Assembly (NCBI GenBank): GCA_028386065.3
Contig: JAKUCV010001981.1
Coordinates: 1 to 64,000 of the forward strand
Reading direction: 5' to 3'
Length of the DNA stretch: 64,000 nt
Source of the DNA: Turnera subulata
Taxonomy: Eukaryota > Streptophyta > Magnoliopsida > Malpighiales > Passifloraceae
Part shown: positions 23,100-34,022 of the stretch, in pieces
Position numbering within the stretch: position 1 is the stretch's first letter
Layout: the number at the start of each line of letters is the position of its first letter
Program-made: the position numbers and the translations under genes
The notes under the pieces: generated by a model
What the model saw: the letters and a program-made list of their open reading frames with translations, nothing else
Told to the model about the DNA's origin: nothing
The model's database searches: none

Positions 23100-23885
23100 T
23101 AACATTTCAATAATATCTTGATCCAGCTGCTTATTTTCTCCCCCTAATGTTGGGTAAACTCTTTTAACAAGTCTCCAATCACTAGTCAATGATTTATGGA
23201 GATTCATACCCAACATACACAACATATATTCCCAGTCTTCCTTAAGGACCAAATTTTACTATGCTGTGGTGGAGCATTATATACTGTATAACCAACGGTC
23301 CGAAGATGGGAGTTACTAGGTTCGTGATCATGAACCAATTAAATGGGGAGACCTTATGATAACTTGTTGGCTTGATGCACACAAGTATTGCTGCATGTAA
23401 AATACCATTTTCTCATACAGTAATATTTCATTAACAATGGTCCTGCAATCAATTGGAAATGTTCGCCCAGATCTTTTTGGGTTTATTGCCAATGATATAC
23501 ATTTTCAATTGAAAAAATATACCAGCATTATATAGTCTAATAACATAAGTAGGAATATGTACCCGCAAGTGGCTTAATCATTAAAATAAGTGCGCACAAT
23601 GCCAACTTGCATCACACAATAGACCATCTAGTCGATGCATCGTAAAAATTACTTAGATGGTCAACACGACGGAGTTATTAGTCCGCGTACATGACCCTGA
23701 ATTATTTCCAAACTTGCTGGTGATTCCAGGCCAATCTCAACTCAGGAAGGCAGTATAATTAATTTCGCAGCACACAAACACGTGGAAATTCATTGATTGT
23801 AAAACTTCTGGTTTTTCAATGAATGACCAAATAAATTTCGCGCATCATTATTGATCCGGAATGGCCGAACCGGTCATGCCAACAA
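23100..23885 (-). pseudogene. Degenerate copia integrase region
   Basis: The upstream pol remnant of the same minus-strand element. Recognisable pieces include IRLYNAG (usually the second integrase Asp region), GILHAA..LVCIKPTSYHKVSPF, LGIYVVYVGYESP and RLVKRVYPTLGGENKQLDQDI. Many stops interrupt it. GAG-pre-integrase-like sequence continues to about 23885. Confidence 0.7.
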
Positions 23886-23899
23886 TAAATCCATGAACC

Positions 23900-24150
23900 A
23901 ACTTCAAGTTAGTGCCAGCTTCAGGCTGGATATGATAACTTAGGAAAATTATTTACCAGCTTCTGGCTGGGGCATACTAGCCATAAATTACATATATATC
24001 AGCCAACTTCTAGTTATTCTCAGCTTCGGGCTGTGCAAACTGTGTATTTAAACACTTAAAAATTGCTAGCTTCAGGCTAGTGCATTCCGGCTTCTGGCTG
24101 GATATGGTAAGTTTAATAAATTAAATTGCTAGCTTCAGGCTGCAATATAT
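23900..24150. repeat. Cluster of short hairpins with TTCNG-type loops
   Basis: On the plus strand: CCAGC-TTCAG-GCTGG (23915), CCAGC-TTCTG-GCTGG (23956), AAC-TTCTA-GTT (24005), CAGC-TTCGG-GCTG (24021), CTAGC-TTCAG-GCTAG (24066), CCGGC-TTCTG-GCTGG (24087), AGC-TTCAG-GCT (24131). Stems differ but the five-base loop is nearly constant. In the element's RNA the loops read CNGAA. Confidence 0.85.
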
Positions 24151-24384
24151 GTGCCAATTTTAGGCTTATATCTGCCACTCATGTCAGAAAAGATCAGAAT
24201 TATTGCACAATAATTAAAGTAGTGGCAAACTTTTCCAAAAGCAAAACCTCGAAGATTGAAAAACTTTGGAGTTTACTGACAAATAATGCAAAGTTTTAAT
24301 TACCGAAAAATCTTTTGGATCTTTTCGGAGACAGAAAAAGGGTCCACATTTGAAAAACTAACACCTAGCTATCTAATCTCAGAC

Positions 24385-24392
24385 TATAAAAA
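24385..24392 (+). promoter_or_regulatory. TATA box of the second antisense ORF copy
   Basis: TATAAAAA, 64 bp upstream of the ATG at 24456 (71 bp start to start). The arrangement matches the 5755 copy although the surrounding sequence does not. Confidence 0.5.
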
Positions 24393-24455
24393 GGGGAGAC
24401 GGTTGAGACAGGAAGATGTAGAAAACTCAGAAAAAACTCAACAAGACAAGAAAAA

Positions 24456-25139
24456 ATGCCTTCCCCAACTACTGTTTTCTTTGTTGAGGGTGCCTCTCTA
24501 GGAAGAAGGAATAGGTTAGCTTATAGCATGGTGAATGAGCAGCAAGAGGAATTACCGAATGATCTGGCGAGAATTCCTCGTTTAGTGTTTGTTGATGAAC
24601 TTTATTCATCTAGGTTCTTTGTAACTCCTATGGAAGAAACATTCTTCCTAGAGGACCAAAGCAATCTAAGGGCTTCTTTTTATGGCTCGGCTAACTCTAT
24701 TATGTTTTTCATATTTAATAGACTGCAGGAATTTTAGCTAGAGCCTTCATGTCAAATTTTAAATCAAAGCAGTTATTATCAGGTTTCCATGATGGCTCGG
24801 AGCGTCCCAAGGGTGACTGGGTTACCACCTACATGGCCTAAGGTACGAATTTTACTATGGAATTGCAGGGGTGTAGCAAGAAGGTCCTAAGATTTTGTGC
24901 GTACCTTAAGGGATCTGAAGAATCAGTATAAGCCCAACATGGTACTGATTACTGAGACTTTGTGGCAAGCAGGAGAGAATCATGGTGTAATCCCACTCCG
25001 TTTTCCTCCAACAAATAGGTTTGAGATACCTGGAGAAAATAACATGGGTGGCATGTGGTTCTCCTGGAACGACAATGTTAGAGTCAACATCAACAACGAG
25101 GCTCAGAGTTTTAGAGTCAATGTTGTACCCAACAGATAA
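24456..25139 (+). pseudogene. Second copy of the novel N-terminus plus truncated endonuclease ORF
   Basis: Residues 1-93 (MPSPTTVFFVEG...) are open to a TAG at 24735-24737. The downstream part (24897-25139) is the endonuclease fragment, with LLWNCRG near 24855-24870, then VLITETLW and GGMWFSWND. One stop and a frame change near 24890 disable it. Protein identity to the 5072-5755 copy is roughly 75 percent in the first part and 80 percent in the second (counted by eye). Both copies end at nearly the same residue (VPNR against VPNH). It is again antisense to the retrotransposon around it. Confidence 0.65.
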
Positions 25140-25387
25140 ATATCTGTATAAACTTATGTATGAGGACAATTACTCTTTGAATGTTCTCCAGTTATGGATC
25201 TATTATGCAATAATAATATGCATATTTTCTCTCAGCCTTGTAATTATAATCTCATTTACGGCTACAAGCACAATTAATTATATTGTCTTATTCGCTTCAG
25301 GGAATAGAGCAGAGTCAATTCAACGGGATCCATAATAATATCTTTTATTACTGTAAGTGGGGGTTTCTGTACTTTTCAAGAGTATTT

Positions 25388-25951
25388 GCTCTTCCAGAGC
25401 GTAAATATATGATCTTCTAGATCATAGTAAAGCATGCGTTCTTCAGGAATATATTCAAACTTACGCTCTTCTGGAGCGTATAAATCTTTTTCTCATTTTT
25501 GAGAATGTACATGTTATGTAAAATAGTTGACATCCACACATATAATTCTCCCCCTTGGATGTCAACTTGCATTGTCTTCAGGACAAATGCCTGAGCCACT
25601 ATTCTAGAAACGATGATAAAATGCTGTAAAGCAAATAAAATAAAATAAAATAGCACATAATAATAAAACTGAAACATAAAATAAAATTATTCAATATATA
25701 CTGGCTTGCACCTTCAGGGTAAGCAAGATAATAACAATATCCATCTTCGGATGGTGATACAATATCCACCTTCTGGTGGTCATACAAGATCCATCTTCTG
25801 GTGGTCATATCTTTCTTCAATTTTCCTCAAAGATCTGCGGGATCTTTTGGCATTAAGACGTCCAGTCTTTGTTTATTTTCTCTTTTATTGCGTCTTCTAG
25901 ACGATTTGCATTTAAATACATTCAATGCCCTAAAAAAAAATTCTTCTGGAA
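25388..25951. repeat. Second cluster of short hairpins in the copia leader region
   Basis: GCTC-TTCCA-GAGC (25388), ATGATC-TTCTA-GATCAT (25409), TACGCTC-TTCTG-GAGCGTA (25462), TTGTC-TTCAG-GACAA (25572), CCATC-TTCG-GATGG (25741), CCACC-TTCT-GGTGG (25766), CCATC-TTCT-GGTGG (25791), AAGATC-TGCGG-GATCTT (25830), CGTC-TTCTA-GACG (25891). Stems of 4-7 bp vary independently while the loop is conserved. No coding sequence is recognised here. Confidence 0.85.
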
Positions 25952-26009
25952 ATTCTAAGGGCCTCCAATTCAAGTTTTGAAATAAATTAAATAAAGGACT
26001 AAAATAAAT

Positions 26010-26335
26010 AAACATGGGCCTTTTATTAATTAGCCCAATCAAATTGAATAAACGAAAATTAAATGAAATGGGCCTTGTATGAGCCCAATCAAAATGTAAA
26101 TTAAAGCAAGAAAATAAATAGAATGGGCCTTTTCATAGCCCGATAAATAACCGAAAATTAAAGACAATGGGCCTTTTATGAGCCCATCTGTAATAAAAAC
26201 ATAAAAATGCTTACTCGATAAAAGGCGGCTTAGCCGACCAACAAATAAAACAAGGCGGCTTTGCCAGCCAACAAAAAGATAAGGCGGCTTAGCCGGCCAA
26301 TAAAAATAGATAAGGCGGCTTAGCCGGCCAATATT
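26010..26335. repeat. Two families of short palindromic repeats in the copia leader
   Basis: Four copies of TGGGCCTTTTATGAGCCCA-like units (stems TGGGC/GCCCA) lie at about 26014-26190. Four copies of GGCGGCTTAGCCGGCC-like units follow at about 26222-26330. Spacers are AT-rich. A single related TGGGC...GCCCA unit is seen at 21062 inside the solo LTR. Confidence 0.8.
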
Positions 26336-26539
26336 GAATACTAAGTAAAGCATAATAATAGAGGGTATGCTTACTCGATAAATCTTTCAGCAATTTAAAT
26401 TCTCCCCCTCCCTTTTTTTTTAACGGAATATATATATATATTTCACATTTAAGTCCATTTTTCCCTTTTTTTTTCTTCTTTCTCTTTTTTTTCCTTTTTT
26501 TTCTTTTCTTTCTCTTTCTCCCCCTCTTTTTTTTTTTTT

Positions 26540-27184
26540 TACGGGTTAGGCCGTGAACAGTACCGGCCCAGTTTTCCTTTTCTTTTTTTTTACAGATTGG
26601 GCCGTGAACAGCACCAGCCCAGGCCGGTCCAGCCCGGCCCAGAATGCTTCAGCCTACCAGGCACGGGTTATACCCGACCCGGTTTCAGAAACGGGCCGGG
26701 GTCGTCTTCAACCAGGGTCGACCCACCCGTCGAAACGGGTAGCGACCCGACCAAAACACGGGTCTGGTCTCATCGACGACGGCGACAGCGACGCAGCAGC
26801 GCGGGAGAGATGCCACGAGCACGGCGGCGACGAGGAGACACGTGTGGCGGCAAAAGGAGGGTGCGACGCTGCCGGCATCATTGACGGCGGTGCGAGGAAG
26901 AGAATCCACGGGTTTCTCGTCGGGTAAAGGCTTCTCGGCGGCGCGTCAGGCGGCAGGGGAGGCTGGGGGCGGTTCCGGTTAGTCGGCCATGGGACAACGA
27001 GCAGACTGGTGACGGCGGTGTGCCGAGTGGTGGCCGGAAATGCTTACGGATGAACAGTGCCGAGGGTGGTGCACTGTTCATCATCTTCTTCCGTTCTTTC
27101 TTTCTTTTTTTTTTTCAGCCTTTTCTTCAATTTCTGTTTCGATTTTCTTCTTTGCTCGGGTAGAGATCATTCGTGCTGATAACG
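26540..27184. other. T-rich tract and GC-rich copia leader
   Basis: A T-rich run (26400-26540) passes into a GC-rich segment (26560-27060) with several overlapping ORFs that lack recognisable domains. It ends in the primer-site region beside the LTR. It is interpreted as untranslated leader. Confidence 0.45.
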
Positions 27185-27384
27185 TGTTTTAAATTTGGTG
27201 TTTAATGAAGAAGAAATGAAGGAGAAAGGAGAGGAAGAGAGGTCAGGAGAAGAGCTGTGTTTTATTGCTTAGCTATCCTCAATTTGTGTGGGGATTTACA
27301 TCAGTATATATAAAGAAGAGGAGGGAAGGGAGAGGCCGTGGTAGTTGGCCATTACATTCACATGTTTTATTTTTATTTATAACA
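27185..27384 (-). repeat. Copia LTR (5' copy)
   Basis: 200 bp, TGTTTTAAATTTGG...TTTATAACA, the partner of 16788-16987. The primer-site region on its left side shows that it is the 5' LTR of a minus-strand element. Confidence 0.9.
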
Positions 27385-27544
27385 TATCTAGTGAAATATT
27401 TTTTGTTAGTGATTACACGTGTGCCAGTAATAAAGCGACTGTAGAAGGGCAGTTGCCCTTAGCATTCCTCTTAAGATTGGAGTAAAACATGCAATATTCT
27501 CCTACAATCCTTTGTGTCAACACTAAAGAATGAGGTTTGCTTTG

Positions 27545-28010
27545 TAGATATGTTTGGGGTATATGGAGTCAGTTATGTCAGTGGTGGGGGCTGAGTTGGT
27601 GCAGTCCTAGAAGTTTAGACGAGCTGTATGTCCAGTGGAGGGGCTGGTTGGTAGTTCTAGAGCCAGAGCTCCATGGATGGTGATTTTTTTCACCACTCTA
27701 TGGAATATATGGATCACACGAAACAAGTTGATTTTTGAAGCTAGGGGGGGCGATTGGGGAAAGATGCTTGAAATAGTGTTATTTAGGGCTCTTATTTGGA
27801 TTAAAGCTGCTCAACCTGATTTTCCATATGACCTTACTGCCTTACTTATTAATCCGGGGAGTGTTCTAGCATGGCAGGGAAAAGGATGTAACGTACCACG
27901 TCTCTGGACTTGAGCCTATCTGTCTGGCATTGTAGTTATCTGTTTCCCTTGTTTTTAGCTTAACAAGGAAGCTGGCCTTGCTTCGCTGCGGCCGCGTATG
28001 CATGATTTTG
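27545..28010 (+). pseudogene. LINE 3'-end remnant
   Basis: Plus-strand frame with WMVIFFTTLWNIWITRNKLIFEARGGDW (27670-27750), the WxIWxxRN pattern that ends the zf-RVT region of plant L1 ORF2. It continues to a TGA at 27911. It is followed by the LNKEAGLASLRPR-like GC-rich tail (27958-27998) typical of these LINEs. The upstream part is absent. Confidence 0.65.
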
Positions 28011-28830
28011 TAAATATTTTAACTAATTTTTTTATGGATTATGTACTTAACAATATATAGAAAATTCATTCATTTATGGAAATCTCATTTATTTATATGA
28101 TTCACATGATATTTTACAACTATACAAAAAGAGAGTATACAAAATTTAAAACAATAATTTACATAAACGAGAAATATACAAAAAAACAACTACATCCTTG
28201 TTCCTCTTGTCCATTGTCCTTTCTTCATTCCTGCTATGCATCATCTTCAACACTGTATGGAGATATTAATCAAATCTTAATATCTGGTCATAAATATTAA
28301 TCAAATCTTATTGTGTATATTTGAGGGAAGTAAAAAGTAATTTTATTGGAGATATTCTTACCTGATCTTGATCATTTTATTTTTATTGCTGAATGATGTG
28401 GAGTTGTCTGGTGGATCGTGGAGAAGGATTGTTTTGTTTTTAAGGTTTGTTATGCCTGAGGTTTCTTTTGATTGTGTGTTTGGCTCCTAGTCAACTTCTA
28501 ATATCATAATAGCTTTAAGCATTGGGATTGTAGGATTATCATTTTGGGCACTTATTTTCAGTTGGAAGATCTTTGTATTGTGGAGTATTTTGGTAAAGAT
28601 CGGATGCATTTCACTTCGCTTGGTTTTGGTATTATAAGCCAATTGAGATGCCGGTACATCAAGTAGTTTTTCGGCTGTAATCCCAAAAATGAGTAGATCA
28701 GTCGTTGCTGTTTCGTCTTCAATAATTGCTTTTAGATGATGCTTTTAGACGATACCTATGTGACATTTGTTAGTGGATATGGCAAAACATAAATGTCAAA
28801 GAAAAATGTATTATTGAGGAAAGAACTTAC
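28011..28830. other. AT-rich non-coding DNA, possible Helitron 3' flank
   Basis: No ORF of substance. The 3' terminus of the minus-strand Helitron should lie here or slightly left of it, but I found no convincing CTRR end with a hairpin. Confidence 0.4.
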
Positions 28831-28834
28831 CACG

Positions 28835-30414
28835 GTACTGGTTTTCTTTTAAGCTCACCACATTTGTCACATCATATATTAGCATTATAATCATTTACCC
28901 CACTGTGACATTCAGGGCAAGAATTGTACCACCAGCCTCTAGAAGTGTCAATGTCAATGATTTTAGCAAGACATGTGAATTTTGTGTTCTGCATTGAAAA
29001 ATTAATCAAATACATCTCATATCATTTTTACCTGTTTGGTTAATAAATGAACTTTTTTTTTTGTAAGAAGTGGGAAAAAAAATTCCAACCTTAGATTCTT
29101 CGACATCCAACTCGAGTAATTGACGTATGGTCTTTCGATTTTCAGTTGCTTATTGATTATAGTCAACTACCTGTTCTTCAGTTGTTCCTATCATTGTCAA
29201 TTTTTTATTATTATTATTGTTTTGATGTTTCCTTTGGAATGCATTTGGTTTTCAATGGTAAGATATAGTTATAGACTAAATTGATTATTAAAATTTTTTT
29301 ATAGAAGCAAATAATCACTTACACATAGATTTCTTGTACTTCAGGAATGTTTAGATTGATGAAAATTTTTGTAGCCGATGTACTGCATACAACATAATTG
29401 TCTCGAATACCTATCAAAGGAATAATGAAGGTAAGTAAAATGTGATATCATCCGGATAAATTTAATTTGTTACCTCCGTATGTGCGAACATTCATGGATG
29501 TAAATATCATCACTATAGGTTCAGCTTCTCCTTTGTCAATAACTTCATTTTCATTGAATTGATCAGCTTCTTTATTCCATAATATAATTGGAACTTGTTG
29601 GTCTCTGATGAAAATAATAATATATTAGTAATATGCAGTCTTGTTTTGAGAATTGAAAGAGTGTAAAGACCTCACCTTTGATCTGTTATAGTCAACATTT
29701 TTTCAATAGTAATGCCTTAACGTGTAGGTGTTGATATTGTACGACTGACAGATGTTACTGCTCCAACGACATCTGAAAAATATTAGTAAAATGATTTTTT
29801 TTCCGTGGCAACTAAAATTTATGAAATTTTAACTTTTTCAGATTAAAGAAAAGAGAAAGAAAAATCATCATACTAATTAAGAACTCTGGATTGTCTGCTC
29901 TGTTGTATATTTCCTCAAAAGAAACAAATTGGAATCGTTCAAATGATATTTTTGAAACATCATCATCAGATATATGACGTATAGATACTCCTCCGTTGAA
30001 CTGGATCATATAACGATGTGGTGAAATGCGATATTTCTTTTTGCAGTTTATTACTGAGAATCCAGACAGTGCAAAAAGTTTTCCTTCTTGTAATATTCCC
30101 TCAAAATGTTGCATGTCTTTCTTTCCTACCATTCCTTGAATAGTGTCACCCTGATGTTGAGAAAAGTCATGTGAGACAACATTAATATTCATATTATATA
30201 ATTATAACCAAAAAAATATCACACAATTGTTGTAGTTTTGTTCTTGTCTAGTGTAATTTAGTAAATACCTTACCTGCTCATCTAATAACAAATAATCCAG
30301 CGAAGCAGGTTGTTTATCTGGTGGATAAATAGTTTCCCACTGTCGGATAACACGAGCTCTTATTTTCTATTTTTGGTGACTTCGATCAAGATCTCTAATC
30401 GGTGTAAATGCCAT
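28835..30414 (-). pseudogene. Helitron-encoded RPA70-like single-strand DNA-binding protein
   Basis: Exon 1 (30274-30414) starts MAFTPIRDLDRSHQK, has a TAG where Trp is expected, and ends at a good GT donor after LLLDEQ. Exon 2 (29874-30150) begins after CAG and encodes the first OB fold: GDTIQGMVGKKD, then KLFALSGFSVI, YRISPHRYMIQF and FEEIYNRADNPEFLI. Near the 3' end (28835-28990) is the C-terminal OB fold with FTCLAKIIDIDTSRGWWYNSCPEC and a CDKC pair, a four-Cys zinc site. Helitron RPA proteins are thought to protect single-stranded intermediates. Exons between 28990 and 29874 were not fully resolved, and at least two stops are present. Confidence 0.75.
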
Positions 30415-31770
30415 CTCTCTGCATATAATGGTCTATGCCATGAGTTCTTATCTTAACCAAATAGCTTTTAGTTGAATATATGAATACTATAATAACAATT
30501 AGTATTCTAGCTAATTGATTATTACAAAATTATTTTTTTCCTAACTCCTTTATCAATCGAAGCATGTAGTGGCATTGGTAAAGGATGTTCCATGACTTTA
30601 GGAAAATACTTAATTTTTTTTATTGCGATTGTAATTAGACTATCACGCCATAATCTGCGGTTTGAGTCATGTAAAATTACTTTTCTTTTTTTTTGATATT
30701 AACATACAATTACTTTTCTTTCAGCTTAAGAAGATATTTATGACCCTTATTTTACTTATTATGCCATAGAAATGATGAAAAGAATAGAACGATATGGATT
30801 CATAGTTACAGTATGGCGTATACGTATTAAATATTAAATATATAACATGACATGCAAGTAGCTGTTACATGAGAGTAAACAGGGAAGGCATCTTTAGTAA
30901 GAATAATGGTAACGCATTCTTCGTCACACAATACAAATGAAGAGATTGACTTAATCGCTGATCGTCTATAATCTCTCACACTATTTCTTAACTACAGAAG
31001 TTGATTAGGAAAAATAGAATATCAAAAGTTATGAAAGGTCTAGATTACACACTTTTGTAAAAGATAGAGTGTTTTTTGGTACTATGAAAAAAAAGGAGGA
31101 AACTTTAATATTCTGGATCACAAATGAAAAGCTTAACCCGTATATATAATGAGAATGTAATGACAATGATGAATCTGGCAAATAGTCAACAATGAGAGAT
31201 TGAGAATCTGGATGGTGTAACAGGTGTATTATGTTGGGTGAGCTAGCATCAGAGTTCTCCTGACTAAGCGTATTTCATTTGTTTGGTCTTTCACTTTTAT
31301 ACAACAACAAATATAATTTTGTTAATATATATTAATTTTGACAAAAATGCTTCATAAAAAAATTGAATTTTGGAATTCATTAAGACCAATGAAATGTGTG
31401 CCATCAACTTATATAGTTACGTGCAAGTTGTGAAAAATTGAAGTGAGGAACAACTAATATCACATGAATATACCCGAAAAAATATTTTTAATTATTTATT
31501 TTGAGGAAGAAAAAAAAATACTTTGTTCATTATTTTTAAAAATTTTAAAATTTCATTATTATTATAATTTTTTTCACAGGAGACTCGTGTTTCCTTGTTA
31601 TCCAATTTGTTTATTTGGATCAATCATTGAAACATATGTAAATGTTTAGTCAATATCATTAGTTTGTAAATGGCTTTAAGATGAGTTATGTGAACTCTGT
31701 AACTTTTGTTGTTTTGATACTAATTCTATTTCTAAAATATTTCTTTATATACTATGTTTTTAGTACTGTT
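30415..31770. other. Intervening AT-rich Helitron DNA
   Basis: Between the RPA start and the helicase stop. No further domain is recognised. Confidence 0.5.
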
Positions 31771-31773
31771 TGA

Positions 31774-33135
31774 TTATTGTTTAGTTTCGTTTTCAATTAA
31801 AATTTTTAAACCTTGAGGTGAAGTTACTCTAAAAATTGCTACATACAGTTGTCCATGTGAGAAAACAGGTTGGGGTAAATAAAGTCCAATTTTTTTCATT
31901 GTTTGTCCTTGACTTTTGTTAATTGTCATGCTATAACAAACACGTAAAGGATATTGTCTACGTTTTAATACAAATGGCCATTTGTGATTAGTAAGCGAAA
32001 GGACTACACGTGGTATGTATACTTTTCTACCAGCGTGAGATCCACTTAGAATTTTACCTTCAATAATTCTTGTGCCTAGTTGTGTAATAATCAATCTAGT
32101 ACCATTACAAAGTCCTATATTAGGGTTTATATTTCTCAAAACCATTACTGGTGTATGAATTTTCAATTTTAATTCATGTTGAGGAAATCCACCTGTTGTA
32201 ATGCTATTTAAAAATTCTATTGGATATTGTTCTAAAATTGTTTTTGATATATTTGAATTAGGGCATATTGAATCATAGCTATAAAATATTTTTTCTTCTC
32301 CAGGCATCTGTTGTAACATGTATGTATTAATGATATCAACTGTTTCATTTAGAGGAGTAACAATCGTTCCTTCTTTAAAATAATTATCTGATTCAAAATG
32401 CATACCAAAATTTTCATAAATTTCATTACAAAGTTGTTCTACATTGTTATCAGATGGTGGTATTAAAATTGTGATGGTATAGTGATCCATGTTGCTTCTT
32501 CCTCACTTTCACTTTGTTTAAATTTTGGAATTGTATCATTACCAATTGCAAGTGTCCAATCATTAAATTCCTGTAAATTTTCTTTCTCGATAGGGCTTAT
32601 TATATTTTTTTTAATCTCATATTTTCATGCAAAGTGTAAAGTTTAAAATTTTCCCATAAATAAGATCTTGTTATAGCAGAATCTAATATGACCTCTTTAC
32701 TTGCATTTTCTGTAATTGGTAAAGTTTGTCTAAAATCTCCGCCTAATAAAATTGGTATACCTCCAAATGGTTGTTCAATTTTGTTTAGTGGATCATCACA
32801 CATTATATCTTTTAAAGTTCTATCAAGTGCTTCAAAACAGTTTTTATTATTCATTGGAGCTTCATCCCATATGATAAGACTTGTTTGATGTAATAATTGA
32901 TCAAGTTGTGTACCTTTTTTTATTTCACAAGTTGACATTTCATTAATTTCAATTGGAATTTTAAATCGTGAATGAGCAGTTCTGCCTCCTGGTAATAATA
33001 ATGATGCTATGCCAGAAGAAGCCACAGCTAAAATAATTTTACCTTTTGCTCTAAGTTTTATAATAATAGTTTCATATAAAAATGTCTTTTCTGTTCCTCC
33101 ATGTCCATAAATAAAAATTTGTGCATTGCTCCTTG
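31774..33135 (-). pseudogene. Helitron Pif1-type helicase domain
   Basis: The Walker A region at about 33090-33130 reads GHGGTEKTF: the usual GxGKT glycine is replaced by Glu although the Lys and Thr remain. The 32600-33025 stretch has VASSGIASLLLPGGRTAHSRF, the Walker B-type IIWDEAPM, the GGDFRQTLPI motif and LHENMRL. After a break at about 32500-32600 the C-terminal half (31774-32490) has [21 protein letters not shown], the [13 protein letters not shown] motif and [19 protein letters not shown]. These are the SF1B helicase motifs of RepHel. Several frame breaks separate the pieces. Confidence 0.85.
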
Positions 33136-33346
33136 TTTCAACTGCATTAATGACATTATAATAAACTTCTTTCTGTATGTCATTTAACTATGCATATCAC
33201 ATTGCTATCGAAATTTAATTCTTCATATAAAAGTTTATTATTAATGTTACAAATAATTTTGTTATCTCACATTTGTAATCCATAATCACTTAAGGAATAA
33301 GAATTCTTATTTAATAATAATTCTAATTCGTACAATACATAATTTT

Positions 33347-34022
33347 TTAGTTCATTTTCAAGAATAAGAATTCTTGAACATTGTGCATTCGTCGAAGCTT
33401 ATACACAATATCATCTGAAAAATATTTCCGGTGGACTTCAAATAATTTTACCGGATCAGAAATTTCAGAAAAAATTAATAATGTTATAAATAATTGTCGT
33501 AACTGGGATGATGATGCCCATGGTAATGCTTCAGTTAATGCATAATTCCATTTACTATCGTCTCCTAATAGTCCTAATACTACACATGTTTCTCTAAAAG
33601 TTGAATATGTTATATTATCAACTGTTCTTATGTCTTCGAAGTTTTGTGGACCTTTTACTATATTTAATAACATTCTTAAAAAAAACAATTCACCACTATT
33701 AGGATGTATGTAATGAATTCTCCCTGTGCAACGTCCTTGCTTACGTAATGTCTATATCTTATCTCGATTGTTCCATATCCATTTAGAAGGAAATTCTACA
33801 TATGTTAAAGTATGTGCATCAGTATTAGTTTGGTTAGTCTTCATCCATTCAGTTAACATTGTTTTTGTAATCCCTGGTCTATTCAAGATATTTTGCAAAT
33901 TTTGTGTTGAATCATAAATCATACTATTTTTTTTCAGGTAAGTGTATTGTCAAACGTTGAACTGTTGGATCTCTAAAATGTAGTGGAAATTGATAAATTC
34001 TCCAAGCAGCTTCATGAGGAGA
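33347..34022 (-). pseudogene. Helitron Rep-helicase linker
   Basis: Minus-strand frame RIYQFPLHFRDPTVQRL (33950-34015), then FFLRMLLNIVKGPQNFEDIRTV and FVLLLG-like segments to LFEVHRKYFSDDIVYKL. This is the conserved region between Rep and helicase in plant Helitrons. Stops at about 34023 and 33756 interrupt it. Confidence 0.8.

Larger units (their letters stand above)
16788..27384 (-). mobile_element. Short-LTR Ty1/copia element, non-autonomous, with nested solo LTR
   Basis: Two 200-bp LTRs (16788-16987 and 27185-27384) differ at about five positions by eye. The flanks are TATCC (16783-16787) and TATCT (27385-27389). The polypurine tract CAAGGGGGAG abuts the LTR at 16988 and the primer-site region (GTTATCAGCACGA on the minus strand) abuts the other LTR, so the element reads right to left. 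Integrase and RT remnants are badly decayed and no gag is recognised. A 4544-bp solo LTR splits it. Its leader-side region holds an antisense ORF and dense hairpins. Confidence 0.85.
15866..27471. mobile_element. TIR transposon (Mutator-like ends), split by a copia element
   Basis: The left end AGAGGAATGCAAAGGCAA (15866) and the right end ending GCATTCCTCT (27471) are inverted copies. Similarity continues inward for about 65 bp (CACAGTCACTTTATTATTGG at 15905 against its inverted counterpart at 27422-27446). Without the copia insertion the element would be only about 1 kb, so it is non-autonomous. Long imperfect TIRs suggest a Mutator-type MITE. I could not find a clean 9-bp duplication, so the class is an inference. 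Confidence 0.55.

Noticed and set aside
28076..28300. 74-codon ORF right of the LINE remnant
   Set aside because: AT-rich, no domain, consistent with chance.
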